Source: Petrosia ficiformis
Taxonomy: Eukaryota; Porifera; Demospongiae; Haplosclerida; Petrosiidae
Assembly: GCA_947044365.1 (NCBI GenBank)
Contig: OX345644.1
Location: forward strand, 1,267,237 to 1,331,236
Direction of reading: 5' to 3'
DNA length: 64,000 bases
Part shown: in pieces, positions 35,401 to 46,200 of the stretch
Layout: each line of letters begins with the position of its first letter
Numbering within the stretch: the stretch's first letter is position 1
Position numbers and translations under genes: made by a program
Notes under the pieces: model-generated
Seen by the model: only the letters and a program-made list of their open reading frames with translations
Told to the model about the DNA's origin: nothing
The model's database searches: none

Positions 35401-35789
35401 GGCTCTTGCAACATATGACCTAGGCCACTCTTTCACTATCACACTTCTATAACAAGACCATGAGTGGTAATATTTTGTGATTTGTAGCCACACCCCCATT
35501 ATTCCTGCAATGGAGTCAGATATATAACATAATCTGAACTCCCAATAATATATACCACATTCCGTACATATGAGAATACACATATAATTGAATCATTGAC
35601 TGGTACATACATGTATGTGTACCTTTCTGTGCTTTTTTTATAAATAGTGACTAAAGATTCACTTGTCCACTGGTACAAGTATCCTGCCTTTCCCTGGTCA
35701 CGTGACTGATTCATCCCTCTCCATATGTAGCAGGCCACCTTCAATCTGTCTTCCCAAAGCAAAGAGTGATCATGTAATCTCTTCCACAT
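19999..35789 (-). CDS. URB2: URB2-like ribosome biogenesis protein, copy B (24 exons)
   Basis: Helical nucleolar protein of the URB2/Npa2 family, which acts in early 60S subunit assembly. Exons: 35623-35789, 35001-35106, 34490-34606, 33724-33861, 33000-33133, 32504-32692, 31919-32315, 31496-31590, 31192-31312, 30979-31020, 30538-30641, 26395-26737, 26018-25803, 25753-25634, 25564-25263, 25169-24974, 24847-24758, 24151-23803, 23260-23157, 22922-22831, 22512-22458, 22283-21954, 20674-20549, 20121-19999. All phases join, giving about 1351 aa (human URB2 is about 1524). From memory of human URB2, several blocks match: WEDRLKVA then SLVTIYKK near the N-terminus; AVFYRHELMLPL; NPKKVF; NNIYQ; WFRCISVMSRLNH; LYTKLHQLPEL. 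Exon 7 adds an acidic Glu-rich stretch and exon 15 a Ser run. The last 150 residues match poorly, and exons 19 and 24 rely on my choice of acceptor. Intron 11 (30537-26738) contains an antisense TRIM-NHL gene. Family assignment is strong; exact ends are less so. Confidence 0.85.
20990..21186. repeat. (TACA)n microsatellite, unit B
   Basis: Long TACA array in the intron between URB2 exons 22 and 23, followed by AT-rich AAATTAAATTAAAT repeats to about 21280. The rest of this intron up to 21810 has no counterpart I can see in unit A; I recognise nothing in it. Confidence 0.93.
21810..21950. repeat. (TACA)n microsatellite, unit B
   Basis: Directly downstream of URB2 exon 22, equivalent to 1200-1390 in unit A. 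Confidence 0.95.
23460..23646 (-). mobile_element. tRNA-derived SINE (unit B)
   Basis: Same element and position as 2830-3017, with only a few substitutions. Confidence 0.85.
24180..24740. repeat. Expanded TGTACAGTAATGTACTAA minisatellite, unit B
   Basis: Repeats of about 29 and 58 bp (GTGTACATGTACAGTAATG, TACTGATCAACTGCACA). Confidence 0.92.
26060..26215. repeat. AGACCAATGATCTGGACAG minisatellite, unit B
   Basis: About seven 21-bp units between URB2 exons 12 and 13; unit A has one or two (5517-5570). Confidence 0.93.
27340..27715. mobile_element. Sequence present in unit B but not in unit A
   Basis: About 370 bp between AGCTCTTGTTAATAA and TATTACCATA, which adjoin in unit A. GC-richer than its surroundings, with GGCGTACCTCATCTGCC and TAACCCTCCGCCTACGC. 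The motif CCTTCCGCCTACGC recurs at 59961-59985, so it is probably a repeat. No coding frame seen. Confidence 0.5.
27897..30011 (+). CDS. TRIM-NHL protein lacking B-box 1 (copy B)
   Basis: Exons 27897-28049 and 28119-30011, same structure as the A1 gene; 681 aa. The RING is complete (CNVC, CLHSFCLKC, CPSC). Then FLINSL runs directly into IAVLNTSKLL: about 59 codons encoding B-box 1 and its surroundings are deleted, in frame. B-box 2 (MKCNDHNKS, CETC, CRDC), coiled coil, filamin domain and about six NHL repeats follow. The linker between filamin domain and propeller is also 5 residues shorter (PFTISPEM). It lies antisense in intron 11 of URB2 copy B, at the place of A1 in copy A. The TRIM signature RING-B1-B2-CC becomes RING-B2-CC, an arrangement seen in many functional TRIMs, so a working ligase is plausible. 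No stop or frameshift is seen. Confidence 0.92.
30226..30453. mobile_element. Hairpin MITE after TRIM gene B
   Basis: Same family and position as the copies in unit A; left GTGGGTATATCAA, right TTGATATCCCTACATG, with the CCATAGCAACAAAACTAAAC arm intact. Confidence 0.82.
32395..32482. repeat. (CAGA)n microsatellite, unit B
   Basis: CAGACAGACAAA repeats between URB2 exons 6 and 7. Confidence 0.95.
32755..32950. repeat. TTACTAATAATAGA minisatellite, unit B
   Basis: Repeats of TGTTACTAATAATAGAATCC and ATTTGTTTATGTTACTAATA upstream of URB2 exon 6; absent from unit A, where this region is deleted. Confidence 0.88.
33353..33527. mobile_element. MITE with AGTGTTTCCC ends, unit B copy
   Basis: CAGTGTTTCCCCCAAAGGGT to CTTGTGGGAAATACTG. 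Confidence 0.8.
33930..34150. mobile_element. Dispersed repeat GATAAGCTCATATGGCGCACC, unit B copy
   Basis: Counterpart of 17595-17810 with scattered substitutions. Confidence 0.75.
34640..34980. mobile_element. Copy of the same MITE with a nested insertion (unit B only)
   Basis: Left half 34640-34785, then a smaller element (34783-34897, ends CATAGGCGGCGGAA and TTCCTCCACTTATG as imperfect inverted repeats), then the right half to 34980. It lies in the URB2 intron between exons 2 and 3; unit A lacks this region, including the 3' part of exon 2. Confidence 0.65.
35130..35600 (-). repeat. Partial copies of URB2 exon 2 in its upstream intron
   Basis: The exon-2 sequence (minus strand GGAATGTGGTATATATTATTG and GAGTTCTTGACT) recurs in degraded form near 35150-35225 and 35525-35575, e.g. 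GAACTCCCAATAATATATAC on the plus strand. This suggests small local duplications of the exon; the best splice-competent copy is 35001-35106. Confidence 0.6.
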
Positions 35790-36828
35790 TACTATATACA
35801 ACACGTGGGTCAACTTACACGTGGTGGAGATATTAATTAATTAATTTCATAATTAAATTTTTGTAGTTTTGCAAAATATGTTCATTAATTAAAAATCTCT
35901 CATGGAGATTTCATAACTGAAAACTCATTATTTTATACACTGACTGGTTTGTACACCATACATTGCCCAGGTCATAACATACGTACATACATGTACATAT
36001 GGTGTAGCTAGAGTAAAACCAAAACACAAAGAAATTATACTTATGTCAGTGTTATTATGTGAAAATTGTGTTGCCAAGGTACCATCCCAATCTTGTTTCT
36101 GTGCTTATGTTATCCCTACATACTCTTTCATCATTTTTTAAAATGTATTTTATTATTTTTATAACTATACGTATATTTTTTAAATGATGATACTAATTGT
36201 CTATACGTAATTGCGTTATTTATAAGTCATTCACATTCACCATGACCTCAGAAAAATGTTCATAACTTTGGAATGACTAACAATCTTTTCGCCTGCGTCA
36301 TTTTCATATGATACGTAATTCTTTCCGTTCTTTTTTGTGTACGTATGTCAGATTTCAATCCATTGCTTCATTATTGAGGTACAATATAATCATGTATTAG
36401 CCTTATGACATTTAGCTATACACTACATTGCATATAAAGTCATCACATCATAATTTTGTGAATAGACTATAACTAAGATTTCATGTTGCAGACTGTTTGT
36501 CCAGCATCTATTGAAATCTATGGTATTACTTCCTTGATTAATGACCTATCAAGTGCATGTACTTCACATTTATAGTATCACTTCCTTAGCTCTAGACACC
36601 ACATTACACATATGCTAATATTGAGTTTTGCAGTTACATATAATTATAAGCATATAAGCCTTGTTGTGGATTAGAGAGCGAGTTATTGTTTGAGTGAGAT
36701 TGTTGATCCAAACTATCGAGTTACATACTACAAACTCTTCATATATTTATATTACTATCAGTTTTTATAATAGATATATTTCTACTATATTAGGAAATAA
36801 CCAGTCTATTTTTAGAAAGGATAAAGAA
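35790..36828. other. Spacer between URB2 copy B and the filamin-NHL gene
   Basis: Divergent spacer of about 1 kb with an AT-rich start, half a TRIM-associated hairpin MITE (36000-36130), a MITE copy (36226-36480) and the conserved TRIM 5' flank at the end. Promoters for both genes should be here; I cannot point to a specific box. Confidence 0.6.
36226..36480. mobile_element. Copy of the same MITE, opposite orientation
   Basis: Begins TTCACATTCACCATGACCTC and continues with the interior in inverse order (CATTGCTTCATTATTGAGGT, AGTCATCACATCATAATTTT). In the 36-kb spacer between URB2 copy B and the filamin-NHL gene. Confidence 0.75.
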
Positions 36829-37947
36829 ATGGGTCAAAAATCTTCTTCTACTGCTCATAATAATTTAAAGTCAGATCTCATCAAGAATGCTTGTTACGTT
36901 GGTAAGAAATCGACCATCACTCTCAACCTCCAGAATCGAGATGGATCTCCCTTCTCAGTTCCTCTCTCCCTCGTCTCTTGTGAACTCTCTTGTGCTGATG
37001 ATAGTCAACTCATATCATGTGATATCATCAATGAGACCCAGTCAGGAAACTATGATATAAGCTTTACACCACAAACCAGAGGAAAACATCAATTGACAAT
37101 ACAACTAGAAGGTGTGAATATCCCTAATAGTCCCTTTACTCTTCATATCACTAAGATGAGAGGTAAACCAGTGAATATTATATCAGGACTTTGTTCACCA
37201 TATGGTGTAGTATTCACTAAGAATAAAGAGATTATAGTAGCTGACGGGCGAGACTGTTGTGTCACAATACTAGACAAGGAAGGAAAGAAAGTGAAGTCAT
37301 TTGGAACATATGGAACAAAGGAGGGTCAATTCAATCTTCCTTATGCAGTTGCCATATCTCATGATGGACACATTTTAGTAAGTGACCGTACCCAACTACA
37401 GAAGCTAACATTTGAAGGTGAATGTGTGAAGTCGGTTCGGGTTCATGATCCTAGAGGGATTGCTGTTCATCCTACTACAGGACAAATATATGTTACTGAT
37501 ACAGAAAATCTTTATATTCAGGTTTTCAATGAAGATCTCACGCACTACTATAATTTCGGTGGTTATGATTGCTATGGTATATTCAATCACCCATGGGATC
37601 TGGTATTCGACAATGAAGGATATTTGTATTTTACAGATCGTAGTAACCACTGTGTCAAGAAGTTCACATCAAAAGGAGACTTCGTCTCAGCAATTGGTTC
37701 AGAAGGGTCTGAACCAGGTCAACTTAAAGATCCTTCCTTCATCGTCATAGATAAAGATCTATTATATGTTAGTGAGTATGGTAAAAATCGAATCTCAGTA
37801 TTTGATACTAATGGATGTTTTATACATTGCTTTGCTAAGGAATGCAGTGGAGAGGAAAAGTGGGATGATACATCTGGTATGGCTGTAGATTCATTAGGTA
37901 ATCTGTACATTACTGAAAATTGGAAAAAAAGACTAATTGTTTTGTAG
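36829..37947 (+). CDS. Filamin-NHL protein, TRIM-NHL relative without RING, B-boxes or coiled coil
   Basis: Single open frame of 372 aa. The first residues MGQKSSSTAHNNLKS match the TRIM-NHL N-terminus (MAQQSSSTALKEL); the frame then jumps straight to the filamin domain (LIKNACYVGKKSTITLNL to IPNSPFTLHIT) and about six NHL repeats (GIAVHPTTGQIYVTD, GMAVDSLGNLYITE). The 40 bases before the ATG are nearly identical to those before the two intact TRIM genes, so this arose by an internal deletion of RING, B-boxes and coiled coil, apparently including the intron. The start at 36829 is chosen because it lines up with the paralogues; an in-frame ATG at 36694 has no support. It has diverged more than the other copies yet stays open, which suggests selection. 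It could bind targets without ubiquitinating them, but that is speculation. It is divergent to URB2 copy B. Confidence 0.85.
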   Translation: MGQKSSSTAHNNLKSDLIKNACYVGKKSTITLNLQNRDGSPFSVPLSLVSCELSCADDSQLISCDIINETQSGNYDISFTPQTRGKHQLTIQLEGVNIPNSPFTLHITKMRGKPVNIISGLCSPYGVVFTKNKEIIVADGRDCCVTILDKEGKKVKSFGTYGTKEGQFNLPYAVAISHDGHILVSDRTQLQKLTFEGECVKSVRVHDPRGIAVHPTTGQIYVTDTENLYIQVFNEDLTHYYNFGGYDCYGIFNHPWDLVFDNEGYLYFTDRSNHCVKKFTSKGDFVSAIGSEGSEPGQLKDPSFIVIDKDLLYVSEYGKNRISVFDTNGCFIHCFAKECSGEEKWDDTSGMAVDSLGNLYITENWKKRLIVL

Positions 37948-38249
37948 ATCTATTTTAAGTGACATGTTTATCTAAGATAGATCTAGAGTACAATGAATTA
38001 GAAGATGATTACGTGCTTTTATTTTTATTTTTTTATGTTGTTACTCTTCACAGAATGTGTTTAGAACTACATATTATTACATCATGTTTTATCTTATTAT
38101 TATACATAAAATATTTTACTCCATTCAACAGGAATAAGCACAGGGGGCCCCCACTGGCCCCAAGACCCAACTCTGGTTATAGTGGGGCCCAAGTTTTACA
38201 TTGCTATATGCCCTGGGCCCACTAAAATGCATTATGGTGGCACCATGTG

Positions 38250-38408
38250 CATAGGGATATTGAAAATACACAACAAGTATCATAGCAACAAAATTAAACC
38301 ACATACCAACCCCATAACTTGAGCAAAAATGTATACTTATGTAGGGTGTTATGTGGAAGCAATTTTGTTGCTAAGGTACCATTCCAATCTTGTTTCTGTA
38401 CTTTTTTA
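38250..38408. mobile_element. Diverged hairpin MITE after the filamin-NHL gene
   Basis: ATAGCAACAAAATTAAACCA is paired with the AATTTTGTTGCTAAGG arm about 60 bp later; left end ATAGGGATATTGAAAA. More diverged than the other copies, matching the greater age of the adjacent gene. Confidence 0.7.
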
Positions 38409-38409
38409 G

Positions 38410-38679
38410 GTGAGAAAAAGAAATAAGTATAATAAATTGAGTTTCAAACCTGAGGAAGTCATTGACATTAATTATGTTAGAAACTTAACAGATCTAGAGT
38501 ACTTCAGTTTCATCAATGATTTGTGTAACCCATGGCCAGTAGTATTCAGTGTAAACAGACAGAAAGGTAGAGAGAGACACAGAGAGCTGCAACTGCTGTC
38601 CGCAATGAATGATAGCTACTGCAAAGTAATCATGGATTTCTCAATACGCATATATATCTGGTTATATACTCAATTGTAG
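38410..38679 (+). other. Unrecognised short ORF downstream of the filamin-NHL gene
   Basis: An 89-codon open frame (MRKRNKYNKLSFKPEEVIDI... with NPWPVVFSV). It begins where a TRIM-associated hairpin element ends and after a polypyrimidine-AG, so it may be an exon preceded by an acceptor. A decayed relative lies downstream of the TRIM pseudogene in copy A (13025-13205). I recognise no domain. It could be a fossil exon of the ancestral TRIM unit or part of a transposon. Confidence 0.4.
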
Positions 38680-38895
38680 AATTATTTATCCTCTTGTATG
38701 GAAACTTCAGAACTGAGAATTTAAATTTTGCATCAAATAATAAAAAGTTCATATATATACATGTATAAATATATGTACGTAACTACGTATACATGTGTCT
38801 AAAGATAGATAGATACATGTATATACGTATGTATACAGTTAGGTAGCTTTACTTTATTTAATAATTATAAACTATGATAACATCTAGTATTGTCA

Positions 38896-41800
38896 TCAAG
38901 ATTGTCCTGTATCTTCAGAATCTGTTGGAAAGAAAGTCGGAGAGTTCTCATTCATCTGTAGTGTGCTCTTGTTTGCTTCATCTGTTAGTCCAGACAGGGT
39001 TACTATCTCTTCAGTAGCCCTCTGTAGTTCATCAAGAGGATTTAGTAAACCTGTTGAACCTGGAGGTGTATCACTGGTTTGAAAAATTGGTGGACTGGTC
39101 AAGAGAGGATCTGGAGAAAGACTGTCATTTTTTCCATCATCTCCAAGTAACTGTGTTTGTGGTTGATCTTGTGGTAATAGAGACGTCATTGGTTGGGACA
39201 CTGGTACATTGCTCATTGGTTGAGACACTGGTGGTATATTTGTCAATGTTTGTGACACTGGTACACTGGTCATTGGTTGTGACACTGGTAAACTGGTCAT
39301 TGGCTGTGACACTGCTACATTCATCATTGGTTGTAATACTGGTATATTGGTCATTGGCTGTGACACTGGTACACTAATCATTGGTTGAGACACTGGTACA
39401 CTGGATATTGGTTGTGATGGAACATTGGTCACTGGATCTGACATAAAGTCAATTAAAGACTCTTCCTTTTTACTTCTCAAAGCAACAGCTATATGAAATA
39501 CATAATAATTATAGCAGTACATGCCCATAATATATACTACTGAATAACTACATAAATTGATTAAAGAAATTGATTACAGGAGAGAGACACATTTCCAGAA
39601 ACAAAACCTGGACTGCTGGGGGATTTGAACCCAGGACCTTCTGATTGCTAGTCAGATGCTCTATCGTCTGAGCTACTGGAGTCAGGTATGTCGTTCTCCT
39701 TTAATCAATTTCAATCAATCGATCAATTTCCATCATGTATAACAATTATACGTTAAATGTTCAGACACAAATATAGATGCGAATATCTTACAACTATCTC
39801 TTTCAACATCTTCTGGTAGACTGATTTTCATGTCACTTTGGAATGAGTCTTCACTAGGTGATTTAGACCTGTCAATACTTGGTGGAGTACTAAACACAGA
39901 TGCCATAGAGGTAGGAGAAGGCAGATCAAAAGATGGAGTTGGCTGAACAACAGAAACAAGAATGTATACAGATCAACAAAAAGAACTTCATATTATATAC
40001 ACAACAAATACATAATTCATCATTCCTGGTTCTCAAGACTGGGCATTCAGTGTTCCATTTTTACTTAATTTTCTGAGCCATTGTGGCTGCTTGTTTGTTT
40101 GTTGTGTGTGTTTGTCTATGCCGCATGCTTGGCACATGAATTTTCATATGCAGTATAGAAACGCATATGTCATGAAATTGAATTCAGATGTGGTGTTTAA
40201 TGTGCAATTAGCATTACTTAAAGGAACATGGGTATACATATACATAGACTTACCCCTTCAAGAGATGGTACATTTGTATGAATACCCTGTGTGTGTGTGT
40301 GTGTGTGTGTGTGTGAAGAAATAATATTAAAAACCACAGGTCAAAAGTCTCTCAGAAAACAACTGTAAAATCAATATAGAAATAAATATTTATTTCAGTA
40401 TAGGAAGAATTTAGCAAATAGCTCAATGAATATGATTCTGAGTGTTGTATCAATCTTTTCCTACAGTAAAATGGTACTATAAAGATTAAATCGTTGGTCT
40501 ATAAAGTATCTGTATACCTATGTATATTTACCTATACATTGGGTATACGTAGGTATACATACGTACCTGTTAGTGTTGTTTTAGTATAACAATATAATGA
40601 CCACTTTTAGTTATAGTTATAGTATGACTAGTTTATCAAATTTTAGTTATAGTTATAGTTAATTAACTAAAATTATATTAGGCTTACTAAAAGGGTTTTA
40701 GTTATAGTTATTGGCCAATTTTCATTTAGTTAATTACAGTTATTACAGTAGACCTGTAATTTAGTTATAGTTTAGTTAACTAAAAGTCACAATGCCAAAG
40801 TCACAATGCCTTACTAAAAGGGGTTTTAGTTATAGTTATAGTTAACTACAATGTATGTATGTACTCACTGTGACTATCTTGACTGCCACTCTGATAGCTT
40901 CAATAACTGATTGACAAATCTGAAGAGATCAAAAGATGATTAATAAAATATTAATATCTTTTTGTATTGACTAACAGCTTTGCCGGAGGTCTCTGCTTCA
41001 AAGACATAACACACATGAATCTGTTTACCATCTTGATACATACGAGCTATAATACCAAAGAGTCTGTAAGAATGGAAAGATTTATAAACACGTGTAAGTA
41101 CGTATGTTCATATTCATGATGACCTTAACATTATGATGTGATGACTTTATATGTAATATAGTTTAATGTCATAAGGTTAAATTGGTTAATACATGATTAT
41201 ACTGTAACTCAGTAATGAAGCAATGGATTGAAATTTGACACACACAAAAAAGAATGGGAATGATAATAATATGGAAATAGTGGAAGTAAAAAGATTGTTG
41301 GTCATTCCAAACTAAAGTTATGAACATTTTTCTGAGGTCATAATGAATGTTAATGACTGTACATAATTATAACTGTACATACATATTACTGTTTATTTAC
41401 AAACTTACTTTTCATTATCTGGGTGTTTAGCACAATATGACACATCTTTTAGTTTAAACTGAGTAGTGACTCGATTCGAGACTTGATCCATCAAACTACA
41501 TATTAAAAAATGTTTTTTTGATTTCTAATGCAGACTTAGTCCTATCATTTTGCAGTATAGGAATGAGTCTTTACCTTACGACTCTATGAGTGATAACCAT
41601 ATTGACTATATACACTGTCATTAGGTTCTTGAGAGCTCGAGCAGCAATGATCTTTCTAATAGTATCCTTCACTATACCTACACCTGTAGGTATAATACAC
41701 ACATACATACATACATACATATGTACATACATACATAGTATGTACGTATGTACGTATGTAGTACATACGTATGTACGTATATACTACATACGTACATACG

Positions 41801-42470
41801 TACATACATACATACATGTACATACATACGTACATACATACATACGTACATACATACATACATACATACCGTAGCATACGTACATTTGTATATACGTACA
41901 TACATACATATGTACATACATACATACATACATATATACATACATATATACATACATACATACGTACATACATACATACATACATACATACGTACATACA
42001 TACATACATACATACATACGTACATACATACATACATAAATACATAAATACATACACACACACATACATACCTTTGTTCTGATATACTTCAAGAGATCCT
42101 AAATATCTCACAATAAATGTCTGATGATATCCATCACTACTATTCTCCATGTTAGCATTGTCAGCTATTTCCAGAAGCTGTTGAACAGAATTATTTGAGG
42201 ATCTATAAAACATAGAAAAAAATGTAACTATAATATCTATTATAATATATGTTGCTATAGTAATGGACTAACAGTGGAGGGGGAGGAGCTCTTGTTCGCT
42301 TCTGTTGCTGTTGTAATTGTGTTTGAGGAGGAGGTGGTCTGGGGGGTGGGCGTGGCTGCTTCATAACAACATTTTGCTGTTTCTCAGGAGAAATCATTTG
42401 GGCTTGAACAAATGTACGAATACGCTGTCTCTCAATTCTATAAAAATATTACTATGTATGTATGTACATG

Positions 42471-42504
<34 letters not shown>

Positions 42505-42568
42505 TGTATGTATGTATGTATGTATGTATGTATGTATGTATGTATGTATGTATGTATGTATGTACATG

Positions 42569-42602
<34 letters not shown>

Positions 42603-42642
42603 TGTATGTATGTATGTATGTATGTATGTATGTATGTACATG

Positions 42643-42676
<34 letters not shown>

Positions 42677-42714
42677 CATGTATATATGTATGTATGTATG
42701 TATGTATGTACATG

Positions 42715-42748
<34 letters not shown>

Positions 42749-42772
42749 TGTATGTATGTATGTATGTACATG

Positions 42773-42806
<34 letters not shown>

Positions 42807-43181
42807 CATGTATATAATTATATGTGTATGTATGTATGTATGTATTTGTGTATGTATGTGTTTGTGTGTATGTATGTATGTATGTATGTACATACAGATA
42901 TACCTGATCAAGTCTGAATCCGATCTTTCTCTCCTCACAAACTATATTTATTAATAGATGTAGTTCAAAATTTGTGATATTACATTATATATTATATATA
43001 TTTATAATAAATATAATTATAATTATAAATATTATGATATTATACCTTCAGTTCATTATCAATACTGGTCTGAGGTAATAATCTCTTTGAGACGATATTA
43101 ATAATTGTAGCCACCCACTGCAAATATAGTACATATTACATGTATATGCATGAATAGTGATAAGATATATCTATCTATCTA

Positions 43182-43232
<51 letters not shown>

Positions 43233-46200
43233 CTGTCTGTCTGTCTGTCTGTCTATTAGTTAGTCTCATCAATATTTTTGCTTTAATGCTTTAGTTCACT
43301 AACTTCAATACTTATATCTTATATTTTCTATCTAACCTCATCTCTGGACTTGGCACTCTCTGCTTGAAAGAATAAAGGTCTGGAAGAACATAATTATAAT
43401 AAATAATATTTTTAGTACGATATTATTGACCATTATTGTACGACTAGTTTCTCAAATTTAGTAATAAATTATTAACTAAAATTAGGTTTACCAAAAGGTT
43501 TTACTATCATTGTTGCTAAATCTCTGTAACATAGCCATTCAAAAATCGCCTAAATGAGCTGTACGTTCAATTACTCAATACAATTTATAGTACCTGTGTA
43601 CATGTACTTTACTGTCTGCATCAGTTAGTGTTGTTTTAGTTTTACAATAATGACCACTTTTAGTTATACATGTAGTTATAGTATGCTAAGTGTCTCAACT
43701 TTCAGTTTAGTTATAGTAACTAAAATAATATCAGGCTTACTAAAAAAAGGGTTTTAGTTTTAGTTAATTAACTATACAGGCTAATTGTTTTTCTTACTTC
43801 CTTTGTGACTGTTGTGTTTGTGATTGTTGAGAAATTGCGATGATTTGAAATACATATCGTTTATCATCCATGTCAGTGGAAGAGGCATCTACTCCCTCTG
43901 CTGTAAGATCTAGAAATACCTCAGCAGGCTATAAATAAAGTAGATGTATACATACAACACATATATACAGATACATATATACATAAATACATAAATACAT
44001 ATATACATACATACATTCATACATACATACATACATACATACATACATACATACATACATACATACATACATACATACATACATACATACATACATACAT
44101 ACATACATACATACATACATACATACATAATACATACATATACACATACATACATACATACATACATACATACATACATACATACATACATACATACATA
44201 CATACATACACCTTACTAACTATTAAACTTACTTTTTGTGGAATTTGGCTGTACAGAAGATGTCCCTTAGTATAGAAATACATACGTTCCCATTTAGATC
44301 CTTGCCTATTTGAAACAAAATCTTCCAGCTGTTCATTAATTTCATGTATGTAAGTTACTAACTGTTTGTAGAGAAGGTATCCTGATTTGGCAGTAAGATG
44401 AAGATTAGCAGGTTGATATTCTACGAAAGGATCTGCAAAAACAAATAAACTTTAAAGCTAAAACAGGTTAATAATTTCCTATTAAAAAGTAAGTCTATTG
44501 CCTCATTATTCAGGAACAGGTTCAACTACTGTATTGTATGTAATTCTTCTTCCTTTTTAAAGTTTTTACCTGAAGGGTCTGGATCAGGGATACATGATTG
44601 AGCTGACTGTTGTTCCAGCTGTTCGGACACCTGCTTCTGTTGTCTTACGGTTTGGTCATGTTCCCCTCTCACCCTACAGTTAATGAAACCAGTATACAAG
44701 TCATTCCATAACTAGTCTCATTCCCAGACTCGGTGAGTTTGGGAATGAGACTATATGATCCTGCAGCTCACTTTTGTATTTCTACATTGAGACTTGTTAA
44801 AAACTTCCCAACTTCATCCGTCAAAATTTCGTGCCCCATTTTAAAATATGCTAACTGAAAATAAATAGGATACAGGGTTACATTCTGAAACCAGTATGGG
44901 ACTGAGACGGTAACCAATATAGTACCTGAGAATGCATGAATGCCAGAAGAGGATCCAAAATAGCAAATCTCTTCTTGTAATCAAAACTTGTGAGCTCACT
45001 GTAATATTGCAGAGAACTCTGACAGTATCAGAGTATCAAAGTACGAGAAAGAGAAGTAAAAAGTATGATATTAACAGTTGTCTACATGTCATTTCGGTTT
45101 CTTACTTGGTGGAATCTTCTACGGGATGAGAAGAGTTCTGAGTTTGCATCAAATCGACTTCTCTCAGTTTCTTTCTTCTTTGATACACGACTGTACTTCA
45201 CCATTGCTTGGTCATGATCTGAATTAATTGCATCATACAATAATAATTATAAAACAGTCAAGCTACAATTTAGTTGAATATAACTTAATCTTTTTTTAGT
45301 AATGGACTGTGACTTCCAGTAAAATAAACTATGTACAGTAACAACCATAGCTAACTAAAAATGGACTCAAACAATGCACTCTCATTAAAAATAAACCTCT
45401 TTTAGTAAGACTAATACAATTTTTATAACTCCATAACTCTAACTAAATTTTGCAAAACAAGTCATACTATGCATGGATTCAAATAAGATTTTTCTTTGTT
45501 GGGGAGGAGAAAGAACCGATCATGCGATGCACATTGCTCCTTTGAGGGGGTCTGGGGATATGCTCCTGCAGGTAAATTTCGGCCTTCTGGAGTTTGCTAC
45601 TGTTGGTTTCTGAAGCCACTGAAAGCTAGCAGTTGAGATGTTGTTGCATGTTGAAATAAATTAGATATCCCTCTTTCCCTCCACTGTATCAACCCTGTAT
45701 GTTATGCTAAAACAAACTGCAGTACATTCTTTTTTTTGTACCTGTTCTAGCAGTGTGGAATGCTTCTTTGAGTGAGGTTAATCTAGTGAGGTCATTATTG
45801 ATCAAACTATCCAGTTGCTGTACCACTGCATGATCAATCTGTGTACATAACATGTCCTGCCAACAATGTAGCTGTGGGAATTTGAACAATGGATTGTTAA
45901 TGGATGAAACAATGTACTACAGTGGGAGGAATGGATGGTAAATGATAGGCAGTGGTGTCAAACCAACAACGTCGCTATGGGAATTTAATGGATAAACAAA
46001 TGGATGAAACAATGGACTACTGTATGAAGGAATGGATGATAAATGATAGGCAGTGGTGTCAAACCAACAACGTAGATATGGGAATTTGAACAATGGATGA
46101 AACAATGGACTAATGAATGGATGGTCAGCATGTAGCTATGGGAATTTTATGGATGAACAATGGATGAAACAATGGAATAAAGAATGGATGGTAAATGATA

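Larger units (their letters stand above)
37948..38895. other. Spacer between the filamin-NHL gene and APPL
   Basis: Convergent 3' ends. Holds a GC-rich GGGGCCC-type repeat fragment (38146-38225), the hairpin MITE (38250-38408), the unrecognised ORF (38410-38679) and ATGTATA-rich sequence. Confidence 0.6.

Noticed and set aside
1..35789. FANCI or FANCD2 as the identity of the large minus-strand helical gene
   Set aside because: A few helical segments looked similar at first, but the order did not hold; the ordered matches along exons 1-11 fit URB2.
38410..38679. Calling this ORF a real gene
   Set aside because: No recognised domain, adjoins a MITE, and its only visible relative is decayed; kept as an unexplained ORF.
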